Shown: positions 18,191 through 27,457 of the stretch, piece by piece
Position numbering within the stretch: position 1 is the stretch's first letter
Layout: the number at the start of each line of letters is the position of its first letter
NCBI GenBank assembly: GCA_019636235.1
Contig: JAHBXW010000010.1
Coordinates: 62,001-126,000 of the forward strand
DNA: 64,000 bases
Reading direction: 5' to 3'
Source of the DNA: Planctomyces sp.
GTDB lineage: Bacteria > Planctomycetota > Planctomycetia > Planctomycetales > Planctomycetaceae
Program-made: the position numbers and the translations under genes
The notes under the pieces: model-generated
Database searches by the model: none
Seen by the model: the letters and a program-made list of their open reading frames with translations, nothing else
Told to the model about the DNA's origin: nothing

Positions 18191-18304
18191 GCCAGTGCGT
18201 GGCCGGCGTTGATCTGTGACGATGGAATTCGCCGCGTTCACAAATGCCCACCGGCCGAGGCCTCGACCATTCCCGGAGAACTCGCTGGGCCAAGGCCCAG
18301 CCTA
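18189..18304. repeat. 116-bp direct repeat, copy 2
   Basis: Second copy, offset by exactly 158 bases from copy 1. It ends 35 bases before the start of the methyltransferase gene at 18339, so its palindrome (18284-18301) falls in that gene's leader. Confidence 0.9.
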
Positions 18305-18338
18305 AGATGTTGTCCCTCGGTCTTTCATCTCCTCCCCC

Positions 18339-19064
18339 ATGTCTCCATCCGTGAAAAAATCCACCATCGATGAGATCCGGCGCCGGTTTGACAACGATGT
18401 CGATCGCTTCTCCAACCTCGAAACCGGACAGGCCGCCACCGTCGACGCCCGGCTCGCCATGGACCTCGTCGCCCAGGCCGCGGCCTGCGTCTCCCCCCAC
18501 GCCCGCGACGTCCTCGACATCGGCTGCGGCGCCGGAAATTACTCGCTCCGGCTGCTCGCCGAACTCCCCGGCCTGAACGTCACGCTGGTCGATCTCAGCC
18601 GGCCGATGCTGGACCGGGCGGTGGAACGGGTCGCCCCCGCCACCACGGGCGTCGTCGAGGCCCAGCAGGCCGACGTCCGCGAACTGGACCTCCCCGAGGA
18701 TCGGTTCGACGTGATCCTCGCCGCGGCCGTCCTGCATCACCTCCGCACGGACGACGAATGGGATGCGGTGTTCCGCGCCTTCTCCCGCTGGCTGCGCCCC
18801 GGCGGCTCCGCCTGGATCTTCGACATGGTGACCAGCAGCCTGGAACCGGTCGAAGGCCTGATGCGGGAGCGCTACGGAGCGTATCTGACCGACCTCAAGG
18901 ACGCCGCGTACCGGGACCACGTGTTCGCGTACATCGAGAAAGAGGACACGCCGCGGCCGCTGGTCGAGCAGTTGGACCGGCTGCGCCGAGCGGGGTTCCA
19001 GCAGGTCGACGTGCTGCACAAGCACGGTTGTTTCGCAGCTTTTGGCGGCGTGCGCGGAGGTTGA
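18339..19064 (+). CDS. Class I SAM-dependent methyltransferase
   Basis: A 241-residue cytosolic methyltransferase. The SAM-binding motif I is VLDIGCGAGNYSLRLL, followed by an acidic ribose-binding strand (VTLVDLSRPMLDRA) and the motif IV-like FDVILAAAVLHHL. It is a full-length stand-alone domain of the Methyltransf_25/11 type. The organisation recalls small-molecule or tRNA-modifying (CmoA-like) enzymes, but the substrate is not evident. Downstream lpxB is on the opposite strand and converges on it with 13 bases between stops. Its leader includes the end of a REP-like repeat. Confidence 0.85.
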   Translation: MSPSVKKSTIDEIRRRFDNDVDRFSNLETGQAATVDARLAMDLVAQAAACVSPHARDVLDIGCGAGNYSLRLLAELPGLNVTLVDLSRPMLDRAVERVAPATTGVVEAQQADVRELDLPEDRFDVILAAAVLHHLRTDDEWDAVFRAFSRWLRPGGSAWIFDMVTSSLEPVEGLMRERYGAYLTDLKDAAYRDHVFAYIEKEDTPRPLVEQLDRLRRAGFQQVDVLHKHGCFAAFGGVRGG

Positions 19065-19077
19065 CCGGCGGGCGCTT

Positions 19078-20259
19078 TCAGGCGGCGCGGGCGACTTCGT
19101 CGGCGACATCGGGGATGGCGAACGCGCGGCCGCGAAGGAGGGCTTCCGCGGCGCGGGCGATGCCGCCGGGCTGGGCGACCCGGTCGCGAAGTTCGACCAT
19201 GTCGCGCGCGACGGCCTGCAGCTCCTCGGGGTTCGAGAGCCAGCCGTCGAGCGTTCGGGCGATGCGTTTCGCATGCCGCCCGGCCCGGATCATGAACGGG
19301 AACTCGGGCATCATCTCGCGGTCGAGCATCAGGTTCGGCAGCGACATGTATTTGCAGTGCACCAGAAACCAGGCCAGCGAACCCATCAACAGGCCGCCGC
19401 GGTACATCACGGCCGCCGGCTTGGCGCGGGCCAGCACCTCCAGGCTGACGGAGCCCGAGACCATCAGCACGCAATCGGCCGTGTCGATGATCTCGGGGGT
19501 TCGTCCGCAATGCAGATCGACAGGCAGCGGACCGGGCTGGCGATCGAGCAGGTTCTGGCAGAACCGCCGCTGCGATTCACGGAAACAGGCGACGGGGAAT
19601 CGCAGGTCGGGATGCCGGCGGGCCAGCCTGCGCACGACGTCCAGCATGACGGGGAAGTTGCGGTGCACCTCGTGCGTCCGCGAGCCGGGCAGCAAGGCGA
19701 CGCGCCGCGGCGAGGCGTCGCGCAGGGCGCGGCAGGCGTCGGCGTCGAGCGTCTTCTCGGACAGTTCATCGAAGAACGGATGGCCGACGAAGTCGACGGG
19801 AATGTTGCGTTCGCGATACCACTCGGCCTCGAAAGGAAGCACGGAGAGCACCCGGTCGACGGTCCGACGGAGCTTCCGAAGCCGCCAGGTTCCCCAGGCC
19901 CAGAGCTGCGGCGGGCAGTAATAGACGACTTCGACGCCGGCCTGTTTCGCGGCGGCGGCGATGTGCCAGTTGAAGCCGGGGTAGTCGATGAGGACGCAGA
20001 GGTCGGGGCGTTCCCGCTGGAGGAATTCGGCGGCCTGGTCGCGGAGCCGAAAGAACTTGCGGAGCTGGGGGATGACGGCTCCGATGCCCATGACGGCGAG
20101 GTCGGTGAGCCGGAACAGGGATTCGAGTCCGGCCTGCTCCATGAGGGGCCCGCCGAACCCGGAGGCGCGGAGGTTGGGCTGGCGGCGCCGGAGTTCCTGA
20201 ATGAGGTGCGCGGCGTGATGGTCGCCGCTGGGTTCGCCGACCGAGAAGAAGACGTGCAT
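19078..20259 (-). CDS. lpxB: Lipid-A-disaccharide synthase
   Basis: Peripheral membrane glycosyltransferase that joins UDP-2,3-diacylglucosamine and lipid X to form the lipid A disaccharide. The 393-residue protein starts MHVFFSVGEPSGDHHAAHLI, the family signature SxGEpSGD, and has DYPGFNWHIA, YYCPPQLWAWG, LPFEAEWY, FVGHPFFDE, ALLPGSRTHEV and the late SGSVSLEVLA stretch. The ATG at 20259 fits the signature exactly; one 24 bases upstream is rejected. Other lpx genes are not here. Its presence supports a lipid-A-bearing outer membrane. Confidence 0.96.
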   Translation of the reverse strand: MHVFFSVGEPSGDHHAAHLIQELRRRQPNLRASGFGGPLMEQAGLESLFRLTDLAVMGIGAVIPQLRKFFRLRDQAAEFLQRERPDLCVLIDYPGFNWHIAAAAKQAGVEVVYYCPPQLWAWGTWRLRKLRRTVDRVLSVLPFEAEWYRERNIPVDFVGHPFFDELSEKTLDADACRALRDASPRRVALLPGSRTHEVHRNFPVMLDVVRRLARRHPDLRFPVACFRESQRRFCQNLLDRQPGPLPVDLHCGRTPEIIDTADCVLMVSGSVSLEVLARAKPAAVMYRGGLLMGSLAWFLVHCKYMSLPNLMLDREMMPEFPFMIRAGRHAKRIARTLDGWLSNPEELQAVARDMVELRDRVAQPGGIARAAEALLRGRAFAIPDVADEVARAA

Positions 20260-20451
20260 CCGTGCACCTCCGAGAACTTCCATGCGGAGCGGACCTTCGG
20301 GGATTCGGGAGAGGGCGTCAAGGCGAGGGGCCGGCAGTCGGCGGCCCGCGGTCCGTTCCGTCTTGAGGCGAATCGGAATTCGCGGCTAAAAGTCGGACTG
20401 GAACATGGCCCTCGCGTGCTGACGTCTCGCTTCCGCCAGGAGTGCGCTCTG

Positions 20452-21411
20452 ATGCCAGGTCGACCGCTGTTCACTGCATTGCTGTGCCTGACGGCGGCGG
20501 CCCGCCTGATGGCCGCGGAGGATGCCTCGACTCCGCTCGTGGCGGAGGGCGAGTCGCTGCTGGCAAGGCTGCCGGCGGTCGATACGAGCACGCCGGGCGC
20601 GGCGCCGTTCACTGCGACCGCGGAGATCGACTTTCCGGGGCGGCCGGCGCGAGTCTTCGTCTGGTTCGGTGGCGGCGAGCGAGTCGCGTGGCGGGTCGAG
20701 GATGCGACGGACGGCACACCCATGCTGGCGGCATCGGGCCGGCGGTTGTTCGTCTACGATCCGGTCCGCCCGGTGCTGCTGCATAACTCGGATGCGGCAA
20801 TCCGGTTCAAGCTGTCCGGCCGTGGCGGCGAGCTGCGGTTCGACGTCGCAGTCACAAACAGTCCGGAGCAGCATTCGAGCCTGGACCTGGACCTGGGCTC
20901 GCTGCTGGACAAACCCGGGGGCGAGCTGCAGGTTGTGGCGAACGAGGAGTCGCGGTTTCAGCTGGCGCGGATCTCACCGACGACCGGAAACCGGATGGTG
21001 GCGACGATGAACCCTGAAGGCGTGGTCACGATTGAACTGCGCGAAGTGGACCTGGATCGGCCGCGACTGGCAATCCGGTATGAGCCTGGAGTTCCGCCCG
21101 ATGCAGCGTTCCAGTTGCCTTCTCTCGACGAGCTGGGGGAGGTTCCGCTGCTGTCGATCGAGGGCGCGGAGTCGGTGCTCGGCAAGGCGGAGGTCGCCGG
21201 GCTGCTGATCCGCAGCGTCGCCGTGCACGCGGCGTGTGCGATTCCCGAATTGCGTGCGGAACTGCCGCTGCTGGGGAATCTCGACTGGGACAGGCTGGCG
21301 GCAAATGAATCGCGCGTGTCCGAGAGACTGCGACAGGCGTTTCAGCGTTCCTCCGACGTCACGCCTGGACCCGCGCGGCAGGCGGAGGGGGCCGCGGCGC
21401 CGATGCGCTGA
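20452..21411 (+). CDS. Hypothetical secreted protein
   Basis: A 319-residue protein with a probable signal peptide (MPGRPLFTALLCLTAAARLMAA). The body is beta-rich and acidic; it contains ATAEIDFPGRPARVFVWFGGGERVAW and regular hydrophobic strands typical of LolA/LolB-like or outer-membrane-sorting folds, but no named domain is recognised with confidence. The start at 20452 is supported by AGGAG about 9 bases upstream, although an open frame extends far upstream through the antisense of lpxB. It is divergent from lpxB across about 190 bases. The C-terminal 25 residues are Pro/Ala-rich and probably disordered. Confidence 0.72.
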   Translation: MPGRPLFTALLCLTAAARLMAAEDASTPLVAEGESLLARLPAVDTSTPGAAPFTATAEIDFPGRPARVFVWFGGGERVAWRVEDATDGTPMLAASGRRLFVYDPVRPVLLHNSDAAIRFKLSGRGGELRFDVAVTNSPEQHSSLDLDLGSLLDKPGGELQVVANEESRFQLARISPTTGNRMVATMNPEGVVTIELREVDLDRPRLAIRYEPGVPPDAAFQLPSLDELGEVPLLSIEGAESVLGKAEVAGLLIRSVAVHAACAIPELRAELPLLGNLDWDRLAANESRVSERLRQAFQRSSDVTPGPARQAEGAAAPMR

Positions 21412-21575
21412 GGCCTGTCAGCCAGGATGCCGTCGGAAGGCGCCGACCGCTCGAAACTGCCGGAGTTTGCCGTGCGGAGGTCGATTCCTGTAGGGGAATT
21501 CGTCCGGGGCGGCTACAAACCGGCGGTTGCGGCCCGCCGTCCGGGCCCGCGGCGCAGCGCCTCAGGGAGGAGGCC

Positions 21576-22304
21576 ATGGCGGCCTTTCGCGAACACATCA
21601 CATTCAGCAGCCTGCTGGGGATCGGCTACGGGATCGCCAGTTGCACGGTGCTGGGGTTCACCCCGACGCAGGGGGCGCTGGCCGGCTGGCTGACGGGCAT
21701 CGCCGGGATGCTGCCCGATCTGGACTCGGAGTCCGGACGCCCGAAGCGGGAACTGTTCAGCGTGGTGGCGGCCATTGCGCCGATGTTCCTGGTGCATCAT
21801 GTGCTGCGCTGGCTGCAACTGCCGTACGATGCCGAGACGATCCTGCTGACGATGATCCTGCTGTACATTGGCGTGCGGTTCGGGTTGTCGGAGGTTGTGA
21901 ACCGGCTGAGCGTGCACCGGGGGATGTTTCACAGTTTGCCGGCGCTGGTGATCGCCGCGGACATCGCGTACCTGGGTTATCCCGGGCGCACGGTCGGCTC
22001 GAAGCTGCTGATGGCCGGCGGCGTGGCGGTCGGGTTCCTGTCGCATCTGGTGCTGGACGAGGTCTACAGCGTGCAGTTGTCGGGCATGGCGGTGCGGTTG
22101 AAGAAATCGGCCGGCAGCGCGCTGAAGCTGGTCGGTCCGTCGTTCATGCCGAACATTGTGACATTCTCGCTGTGCGGCACGCTGACGTACGCGGTGCTGA
22201 CGCAGATGGGCGTGCTGGATCGACCGACGGGCGAGCCGGGCCGGGTGCTGCAGCAGGCGGACGAACGGGCGCGTGAGGCGGAGCGGGCGCTGGTTCCGCG
22301 GTGA
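21576..22304 (+). CDS. YdjM/DUF457-type membrane-bound metal-dependent hydrolase
   Basis: A 242-residue integral membrane protein. It begins MAAFREHITFSSLLGIGYG and carries the family's metal-ligand motifs between helices: MLPDLDSESG near residue 45, the VHRGMFHSLPAL motif near 110, and LSHLVLDEVYS near 165. The remainder is four or five hydrophobic helices and a charged C-terminal tail. Members include the E. coli YdjM/YfhO group; the substrate is unknown, though phospholipid or similar membrane substrates are suspected. A GGGAGGAGG-rich ribosome site precedes the start. It converges with manC. Confidence 0.87.
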   Translation: MAAFREHITFSSLLGIGYGIASCTVLGFTPTQGALAGWLTGIAGMLPDLDSESGRPKRELFSVVAAIAPMFLVHHVLRWLQLPYDAETILLTMILLYIGVRFGLSEVVNRLSVHRGMFHSLPALVIAADIAYLGYPGRTVGSKLLMAGGVAVGFLSHLVLDEVYSVQLSGMAVRLKKSAGSALKLVGPSFMPNIVTFSLCGTLTYAVLTQMGVLDRPTGEPGRVLQQADERAREAERALVPR

Positions 22305-22380
22305 GCGGACGCGGCGCGGTTCTGATCCCGCGGCGAATCAGCCCGCGGCCCCGGGCGGATGGGCGAATGCGGCGACGCCG

Positions 22381-23448
22381 TTACAGGTGACGTTCCAGCC
22401 CCTGCTGACGCAGGCTGTCGATCAGCGTCTTGATGGCGTTCTCATCTCCGCGGCGGGCGACGAGCGTGGCATCCGGCGTGTGGACGACGATGCAGTCTTC
22501 GAGGCCCAGCGTGGCGACGAGGTGATCGTCCGTGCTGCGGACAATGCAGCGGCGGGTGTCGACAGCGCAGGCCTTGCCCTGCAGCGTGTTGCCGGCTTGA
22601 TCGGTTCCGGACAGGCGAGGCACGGCTTCCCAACTGCCGACGTCGTCCCAGCCGAAGGGAGCTTCGAGGACGACGATCGACGATTCGCGTTCGAGAACGG
22701 CGTAGTCGATGGAGATCGACTTCATCCGGGGGAACCGTTCGGCGAGGAGCTGCCCGTACTGCGGCGAGCCGATGCCGCGCGCGATTTCATCGGTCAGCGC
22801 CCGGAGTTCGGGTTCGTGCACGCCAAGCGCTTCCAGGATGCGCGCCGCCCGCCAGACGAAGATGCCGCAATTCCAGTAGAAGGTCCCCACGCGGAGATAG
22901 GCTTCGGCGACGCCGCGATCGGGCTTTTCGCGGAACGCCTGGACCGCATAGGCGCCCGGGCCAAGCTCCTCGCCGCGCTCGATGTAGCCGAAGCCGGTCG
23001 AGGGGAACGTGGGCGTGACTCCGAACAGGACGAGTCGCCGGGGATCCTCATCGACGAGCGCGGCCGCCCGCTGTCCGGCGCGGACGAACTCGGCCGCAGG
23101 CTGAATGACGTGATCAGCCGGCAGGACGAGCATCGTCGCGTCGGGGTCCTCGGCGACGAGGTGTGCCGCGGCGAGCGCCAGACAGGGCGCGGTGTTGCGG
23201 GCGCAGGGTTCAACCAGCAGGTGGGCGGCCGGAACCTCGGGCAACTGCCCGCGCGTCGCCTCGGCCTGCGCGGCGTTCGTCACCACCCAGTGGCGCTCGA
23301 CGGGAATCCAGCCGGAGCAGCGATCGGACGTCGACTGGATCAGCGAGCGCTCGCCCACCAGCGTCAACAACTGCTTCGGAAACGACTGCCGGCTCAGCGG
23401 CCAGAACCGCGTTCCGGATCCGCCGGCCATGATGACCGCATGCAGCAT
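22381..23448 (-). CDS. manC: Mannose-1-phosphate guanylyltransferase
   Basis: Cytosolic nucleotidyltransferase making GDP-mannose from mannose-1-phosphate and GTP, a donor for polysaccharides and glycoproteins. The 355-residue enzyme begins MLHAVIMAGGSGTRFWPLSR, the nucleotide-binding signature, with FPKQLLTL, VLPADHVI, FGYIERGEEL, REKPD and YYWNCGIFVW-type (FYWNCGIFVW) motifs. It is the short form with only the transferase domain, lacking the C-terminal phosphomannose isomerase domain of long ManC. It lies downstream of a hairpin after the DUF1598 gene on the same strand and is probably transcribed separately. Confidence 0.95.
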   Translation of the reverse strand: MLHAVIMAGGSGTRFWPLSRQSFPKQLLTLVGERSLIQSTSDRCSGWIPVERHWVVTNAAQAEATRGQLPEVPAAHLLVEPCARNTAPCLALAAAHLVAEDPDATMLVLPADHVIQPAAEFVRAGQRAAALVDEDPRRLVLFGVTPTFPSTGFGYIERGEELGPGAYAVQAFREKPDRGVAEAYLRVGTFYWNCGIFVWRAARILEALGVHEPELRALTDEIARGIGSPQYGQLLAERFPRMKSISIDYAVLERESSIVVLEAPFGWDDVGSWEAVPRLSGTDQAGNTLQGKACAVDTRRCIVRSTDDHLVATLGLEDCIVVHTPDATLVARRGDENAIKTLIDSLRQQGLERHL

Positions 23449-23504
23449 GATTCACGCCTGACTGTCGACGGTCGCGGGAGGTTGTCCGGGCCGGAATGAA
23501 ATAC

Positions 23505-23531
23505 GCCTCGGACGCACATTGCATCCGAGGC
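23505..23531 (-). terminator. Terminator-like hairpin downstream of DUF1598 gene
   Basis: Perfect 8-bp stem GCCTCGGA / TCCGAGGC around an 11-base loop, 26 bases past the DUF1598 stop. On the minus strand it is followed by GTATTTCATT, a weak T-rich tail. Confidence 0.55.
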
Positions 23532-23557
23532 GCGGGTTGTTCAAGGGAGCGATCGAA

Positions 23558-25258
23558 TCAGCGGGCGGCGTCCCACCACCAGCGGCCTTCCGGCAGGGCC
23601 GAAGCCTTCGCCTTGACGGCCGTCTGCCCGACCTCGTCGGACTCACGCCGGATCTCGGGGTTCGAGACCGTGGCGAGGATGTCGGCCCGCACTCCGCCGG
23701 CCACCTGGACAACGACGTCGCGGCCGTTGAACACGCGGTGGTTCACGACGGAATCGACTTCCTTCGGGGCCATGTAGCGGGCCGGTTCGTAGGCGCCGCC
23801 CTGGGCGAACGCGCCGCGGTTCCAGCCCGTCGCCGTGTCGAGCCCTTCGTGCCGGATGATGGCCGCCGCGAGGGCGAGGTCGAACACGCCCTTCAGATCG
23901 GCGAAGACCGGCTGCTCGCGGGCGAGGTCGTTGTAATGCCGGGTGAAGTTCTCGGCGAACTGGCGGTTGATCGGCTCGGTCTTGCCGGTCGAGGCGCGCT
24001 CGCCGCTGGCTGTCAAAAACTGGTTCTCAGAGAGGCACTTCACCGAGGCGCCGCGGATCTCAAAGGCATCGCGATCCGGGCTGTACAGGACTTCGTCGGT
24101 GTTCAGCGTGAGCCACCAGCGGAGGGCGTCGAGGCTGCCCTGGGCCAGCCCGGGCTGCCTGGCGATGAGGTCGAAGTAGCTGGGGATGTCCTTGCCCCCT
24201 TCGAGCTTGCCGACGCCGATGAGCTTCATCCGGTAGTCGGCTTCCACGAGGACGCGGGCGACGCGGGAGTCGGTCGGGATGCCGTACACGGTGATGTCCT
24301 GTCGGCCGAGCAGGTCGCCGATCTGTTCCGCCCAGCGGCGGGCCTGACCGGAGGCCAGCGGGCCGCGACGCTGCGAGTCTTCGACGAACGACTTGACCGC
24401 CTTGAGTCCGTCAGCCCGGGGGTCGATCGAGCAGCCGAACATCTGCCGGGCCGCCGGCTCGAACGTCCGCAGCACGACGACGAGATCGTCCAGCCGCAGG
24501 GTCGGCCGTCCGCTCGCCGCGCCGACCGGCGCGCCGTTGGCCGCGATCGTCCAGCCCTCAGCCGGACCGGCGATCAGGATTTCGCCGGTTTCCGAGTCGG
24601 CGAAGACGTAGCGGATTTCCGACAGTCCGGCGAGTTGCTTCATCGAGTCGAGAACGCGTTCGCCGCGAGCCAGCCGGTCGGCGACTTCGCGCTCCAGCCG
24701 CGTCAGCGAGACGATTCGCAGGTCTGATGCGGCAGCGACGTCCTCATTCAGGCTGGCCTTGCGGGCGCGGACGCCGATGGCCGCCAGCCGGCCGTCCAGG
24801 TCCTGGCGTTCGACCCGGGACAGCACCCCTTGGGGATCGACGCGAACGCCGCTTTCGAACGGCGTCATCGTGCCGCCTTCGCCATCAAGTTCCTCCCACG
24901 GACCAGTGGTCTGTTCCATGATGAGGTCCATCAGCGTCTGGAAGTCCGCTCCGGAACCCGACAGCGGCCGCTGGGACTGTTCGGCCGTGGGCGTCGCGGC
25001 CCCGCTCACTCGCTGTTGCGCGGCGTAATCGCCGCCCTGCCGGGCGGCCCGGATGCGGGCCTGCGCCTCTGCGGCCTCCCCGGCGGGAAGTTCGCTGGCG
25101 GCGGCGGCCGCGGCGACGAATTCGCCGGCGGCGAGGTGCGCTTCCACCCGGGTGGACGCATCGGCGCCCCGGACGGCCGCGGACGTCGAGAGCGCCAGCA
25201 CCACGGACAGTCCGAACACTATCCCGCTGCGTGCGCGGCGGATCATTCGGGTGAGCAT
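23558..25258 (-). CDS. DUF1598-containing secreted protein
   Basis: A 566-residue exported protein characteristic of planctomycetes. After a basic N-terminus and signal peptide (IVFGLSVVLALSTSAAVRG) comes an Ala-rich helical stretch. A large conserved region of the DUF1598 type follows: EIRYVFADSETGEILIAGPAEGW, LDDLVVVLRTF, MFGCSIDPRADGL, DITVYGIPTDSRVARVLVEADYRMKLIGVG, and ANFTRHYNDLA-like (AENFTRHYNDLA). Function is unknown. An alternative ATG four codons in would still give a signal peptide. It is followed by a hairpin and has about 420 gene-free bases before it. Confidence 0.85.
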   Translation of the reverse strand: MLTRMIRRARSGIVFGLSVVLALSTSAAVRGADASTRVEAHLAAGEFVAAAAAASELPAGEAAEAQARIRAARQGGDYAAQQRVSGAATPTAEQSQRPLSGSGADFQTLMDLIMEQTTGPWEELDGEGGTMTPFESGVRVDPQGVLSRVERQDLDGRLAAIGVRARKASLNEDVAAASDLRIVSLTRLEREVADRLARGERVLDSMKQLAGLSEIRYVFADSETGEILIAGPAEGWTIAANGAPVGAASGRPTLRLDDLVVVLRTFEPAARQMFGCSIDPRADGLKAVKSFVEDSQRRGPLASGQARRWAEQIGDLLGRQDITVYGIPTDSRVARVLVEADYRMKLIGVGKLEGGKDIPSYFDLIARQPGLAQGSLDALRWWLTLNTDEVLYSPDRDAFEIRGASVKCLSENQFLTASGERASTGKTEPINRQFAENFTRHYNDLAREQPVFADLKGVFDLALAAAIIRHEGLDTATGWNRGAFAQGGAYEPARYMAPKEVDSVVNHRVFNGRDVVVQVAGGVRADILATVSNPEIRRESDEVGQTAVKAKASALPEGRWWWDAAR

Positions 25259-25678
25259 GACCGGAGTTCCTCGTCAGCCTGGAGGGAGGACGGATGCGGA
25301 TCGTCGACAGCAGCGACGGACGCCGCGGCGCGCGGATGGTCTTTCGCCATAAAGCGGCCTGTTCCTAGAGAATCGTCAGGCCGCGTTGGAGCGTCAAGGA
25401 CTTTCTGCGAAATCTGCTGGTGAGCCCCGAGTTGCGCCGCGGACCCCGAAAGATCACGAACAGCCCGCAAACTGAAAGCCCGATTGTGACGGACCTCGGG
25501 CCTGCGCCGATCCCGCTGGACTGCGGCATTCGAAGGGCCAGGTCGCCTGAGCCAGCCGGGCCGTGTGACCGGTGGTGGGAGAGCGCGACGGCGATCGCAA
25601 GGCCGAGGGACTCAACCCCTTGGCACAGGCGCGTGCGACGCCGTCCCGGGAGATCCCCTCCGGCTCAGTGCCGGAAAC
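25259..25678. other. Gene-free region
   Basis: About 420 bases between the DUF1598 gene start and the PQQ-propeller gene stop. No open frame with coding character, repeat or RNA gene is recognised. It should contain the DUF1598 promoter. Confidence 0.5.
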
Positions 25679-27457
25679 TCACGGGGTCTCCGTAGGCGGC
25701 GTGATGTCGAAACACGCCAGCTCCTCGTCGCTCCGCACGTACAGCCGGCCATGCGCGAGGATCGGGTGGTTCCAGCACTTGCCGGAGATCGCCTGAAACT
25801 CGCCGAGTTCCTCGTGCCGTTCGGGGTTCGCGGCCACCAGGATCACATTCCCCTTCTCGCCCAGGACAAGGATCCGGTCCTGATCGGGAATCAGGAGCTG
25901 CTGGCCAAATCCGTAGCGCCCCTTCTTCCAGCGGCGTTTGCCCGTCTCGGCGTCGACGCAGCAGAAGATCCCGTCATCGAGTCCGTACAGATGCCCTTTG
26001 TGCAGGGCGAAGTCATTGAACGACGGCTTGAGGGCGTTTGATGTCCACTCCTGGACGACGCTCCATTCGCCGTCGGCGGGCGTCAGCGCCAGCCGGATGA
26101 TCCCGTTGTCCCAGCCCGCGATGAGCCGACCCTCGCCGACGAGGTGCGGCTGCAGCATGGGTTGCGCGGTCTCGCTGTCGCTGGCATGCCGCCACAGGAC
26201 GCGGCCGTCGTCGACGGCGACGCCCATCAGCCCGCGGTTGTCCTGCATGACGATCTGACGGACTCCGTGGATCGTCATCAGTTGCGGCGAGCTGTAGCTC
26301 TGCGTGCCCCCCGGCGCGGCCCAGCGCTGTTCGCCAGTCTCCGCATCCAGCGCGACGAGCGACCGCCCCTCGCCGCCCCCGGCGAACAGGACGACCATCC
26401 CGTCCACAACCAGCGGCGACACCGAGAAGCCCCATTGCGGCACGGCTCCGCCCGCGGACTGGAGGGCGTTCTGCGACCACACGCAGCGTCCGTCGGCCGA
26501 TTCCAGACAGTTCAACAGCCCCGTGGCGCCCGAGGCGTAAATCCGCCCATCGGCGAATGTGGGCGTGCCGCGCGGGCCGGGACCGGACAACGCTTCATAG
26601 AACCGGAACGAGTCGTCGTGCGTCCATTGCTCCTGACCCATCGCGGCGTCGTAGCACACGATCGTTTCGACCTCTCCCCGCTGTTCCTGGGTGACCAGCC
26701 GACCGTCGACAAGGATCATGCTCGACCAGGCCGGACCGACCGCCTGCTTCCAGACGAGCCGGGGGGGATGCTGCGCCCAGTCCGCGAGCGCGACGTTGGC
26801 GACGGCCCCTTCCCGCGCGCCGCCCCGAAACGACGTCCAGTCGCCCGGCTGCTCGATCCAGTTTTCGGACGGGAGCGTGATCTCGGGAACGACTCCGGCG
26901 CGGGAGGCGAGAAACCGCTCTTCGCGGCTGGGCGTCCACCGCCAGGCGAACTGCGAAGACTGCCGGCCGTCGAGCCCCTCCCAGCGCAGCAGGGCGAATA
27001 CGCCGAACACCAGGACCGGGACGGCGCTCAACCCCAGCAGCCGGGTCAGGGGCCGGGACGATCGCGTGAGCGCCAGCCAGGCGACGCCCAGCGTGGCAAT
27101 CCAGGGGACGCCGGACAGGATCATCCCGAAAGCGTCGACGGACGGATCCGACACCCGGGAGGCGACGACCAGCGACGCCAGCGCGACGGCCGGAACCAGC
27201 AGTTTCGCCCGCCACCGGAAATGGCGGCTCGCGAACCACCAGATCAGCGTCGTCAGCAGCAACAGGGTCGTCACCGCCATGCGCGACAGGAAGCGGTGCA
27301 GCATCGCCAGTTCGACATACGGCGCGGCGAGCGTATAGGTCCAGAAGATCGCCAGCGCGATGGCGGGCGCCAGCAGACGCAACGGAGGTCGGGCGGTCGC
27401 GGTCGGTTGCGACGATGGAATCGGAGCGAGATTCGGTGCGGATTCAGGCGTGGACAT
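25679..27457 (-). CDS. Membrane-anchored PQQ-like beta-propeller protein
   Basis: A 592-residue protein with a membrane N-terminal half and an extracytoplasmic propeller. After a Pro/Ser-rich start there are about five helices up to residue ~170 (for example LLAPAIALAIFWTYTLA, LLLLTTLIWWFA, LLGLSAVPVLVFGVFALL). Then WTSFRGGAREGAV opens a PQQ_2-type WD-like propeller with repeated blades such as LVALDAETGEQRW and CVDAETGKRRW. There is no sign of a catalytic dehydrogenase motif, so a binding or scaffolding role is more likely. The ATG at 27457 overlaps the upstream PadR gene by 14 bases, so both are cotranslated. Confidence 0.86.
   Translation of the reverse strand: MSTPESAPNLAPIPSSQPTATARPPLRLLAPAIALAIFWTYTLAAPYVELAMLHRFLSRMAVTTLLLLTTLIWWFASRHFRWRAKLLVPAVALASLVVASRVSDPSVDAFGMILSGVPWIATLGVAWLALTRSSRPLTRLLGLSAVPVLVFGVFALLRWEGLDGRQSSQFAWRWTPSREERFLASRAGVVPEITLPSENWIEQPGDWTSFRGGAREGAVANVALADWAQHPPRLVWKQAVGPAWSSMILVDGRLVTQEQRGEVETIVCYDAAMGQEQWTHDDSFRFYEALSGPGPRGTPTFADGRIYASGATGLLNCLESADGRCVWSQNALQSAGGAVPQWGFSVSPLVVDGMVVLFAGGGEGRSLVALDAETGEQRWAAPGGTQSYSSPQLMTIHGVRQIVMQDNRGLMGVAVDDGRVLWRHASDSETAQPMLQPHLVGEGRLIAGWDNGIIRLALTPADGEWSVVQEWTSNALKPSFNDFALHKGHLYGLDDGIFCCVDAETGKRRWKKGRYGFGQQLLIPDQDRILVLGEKGNVILVAANPERHEELGEFQAISGKCWNHPILAHGRLYVRSDEELACFDITPPTETP

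Larger units (their letters stand above)
17911..18338. other. Gene-free repeat-bearing intergenic block
   Basis: No gene is supported. The block holds two 116-bp near-identical direct copies and three palindromes of one layout, listed separately. The first 120 bases (17911-18030) show nothing recognisable. Confidence 0.6.

Noticed and set aside
19042-20451. Long upstream extension of the secreted protein gene at 20452
   Set aside because: The first ~470 codons run antisense through lpxB; a signal peptide and AGGAG site mark the start at 20452.
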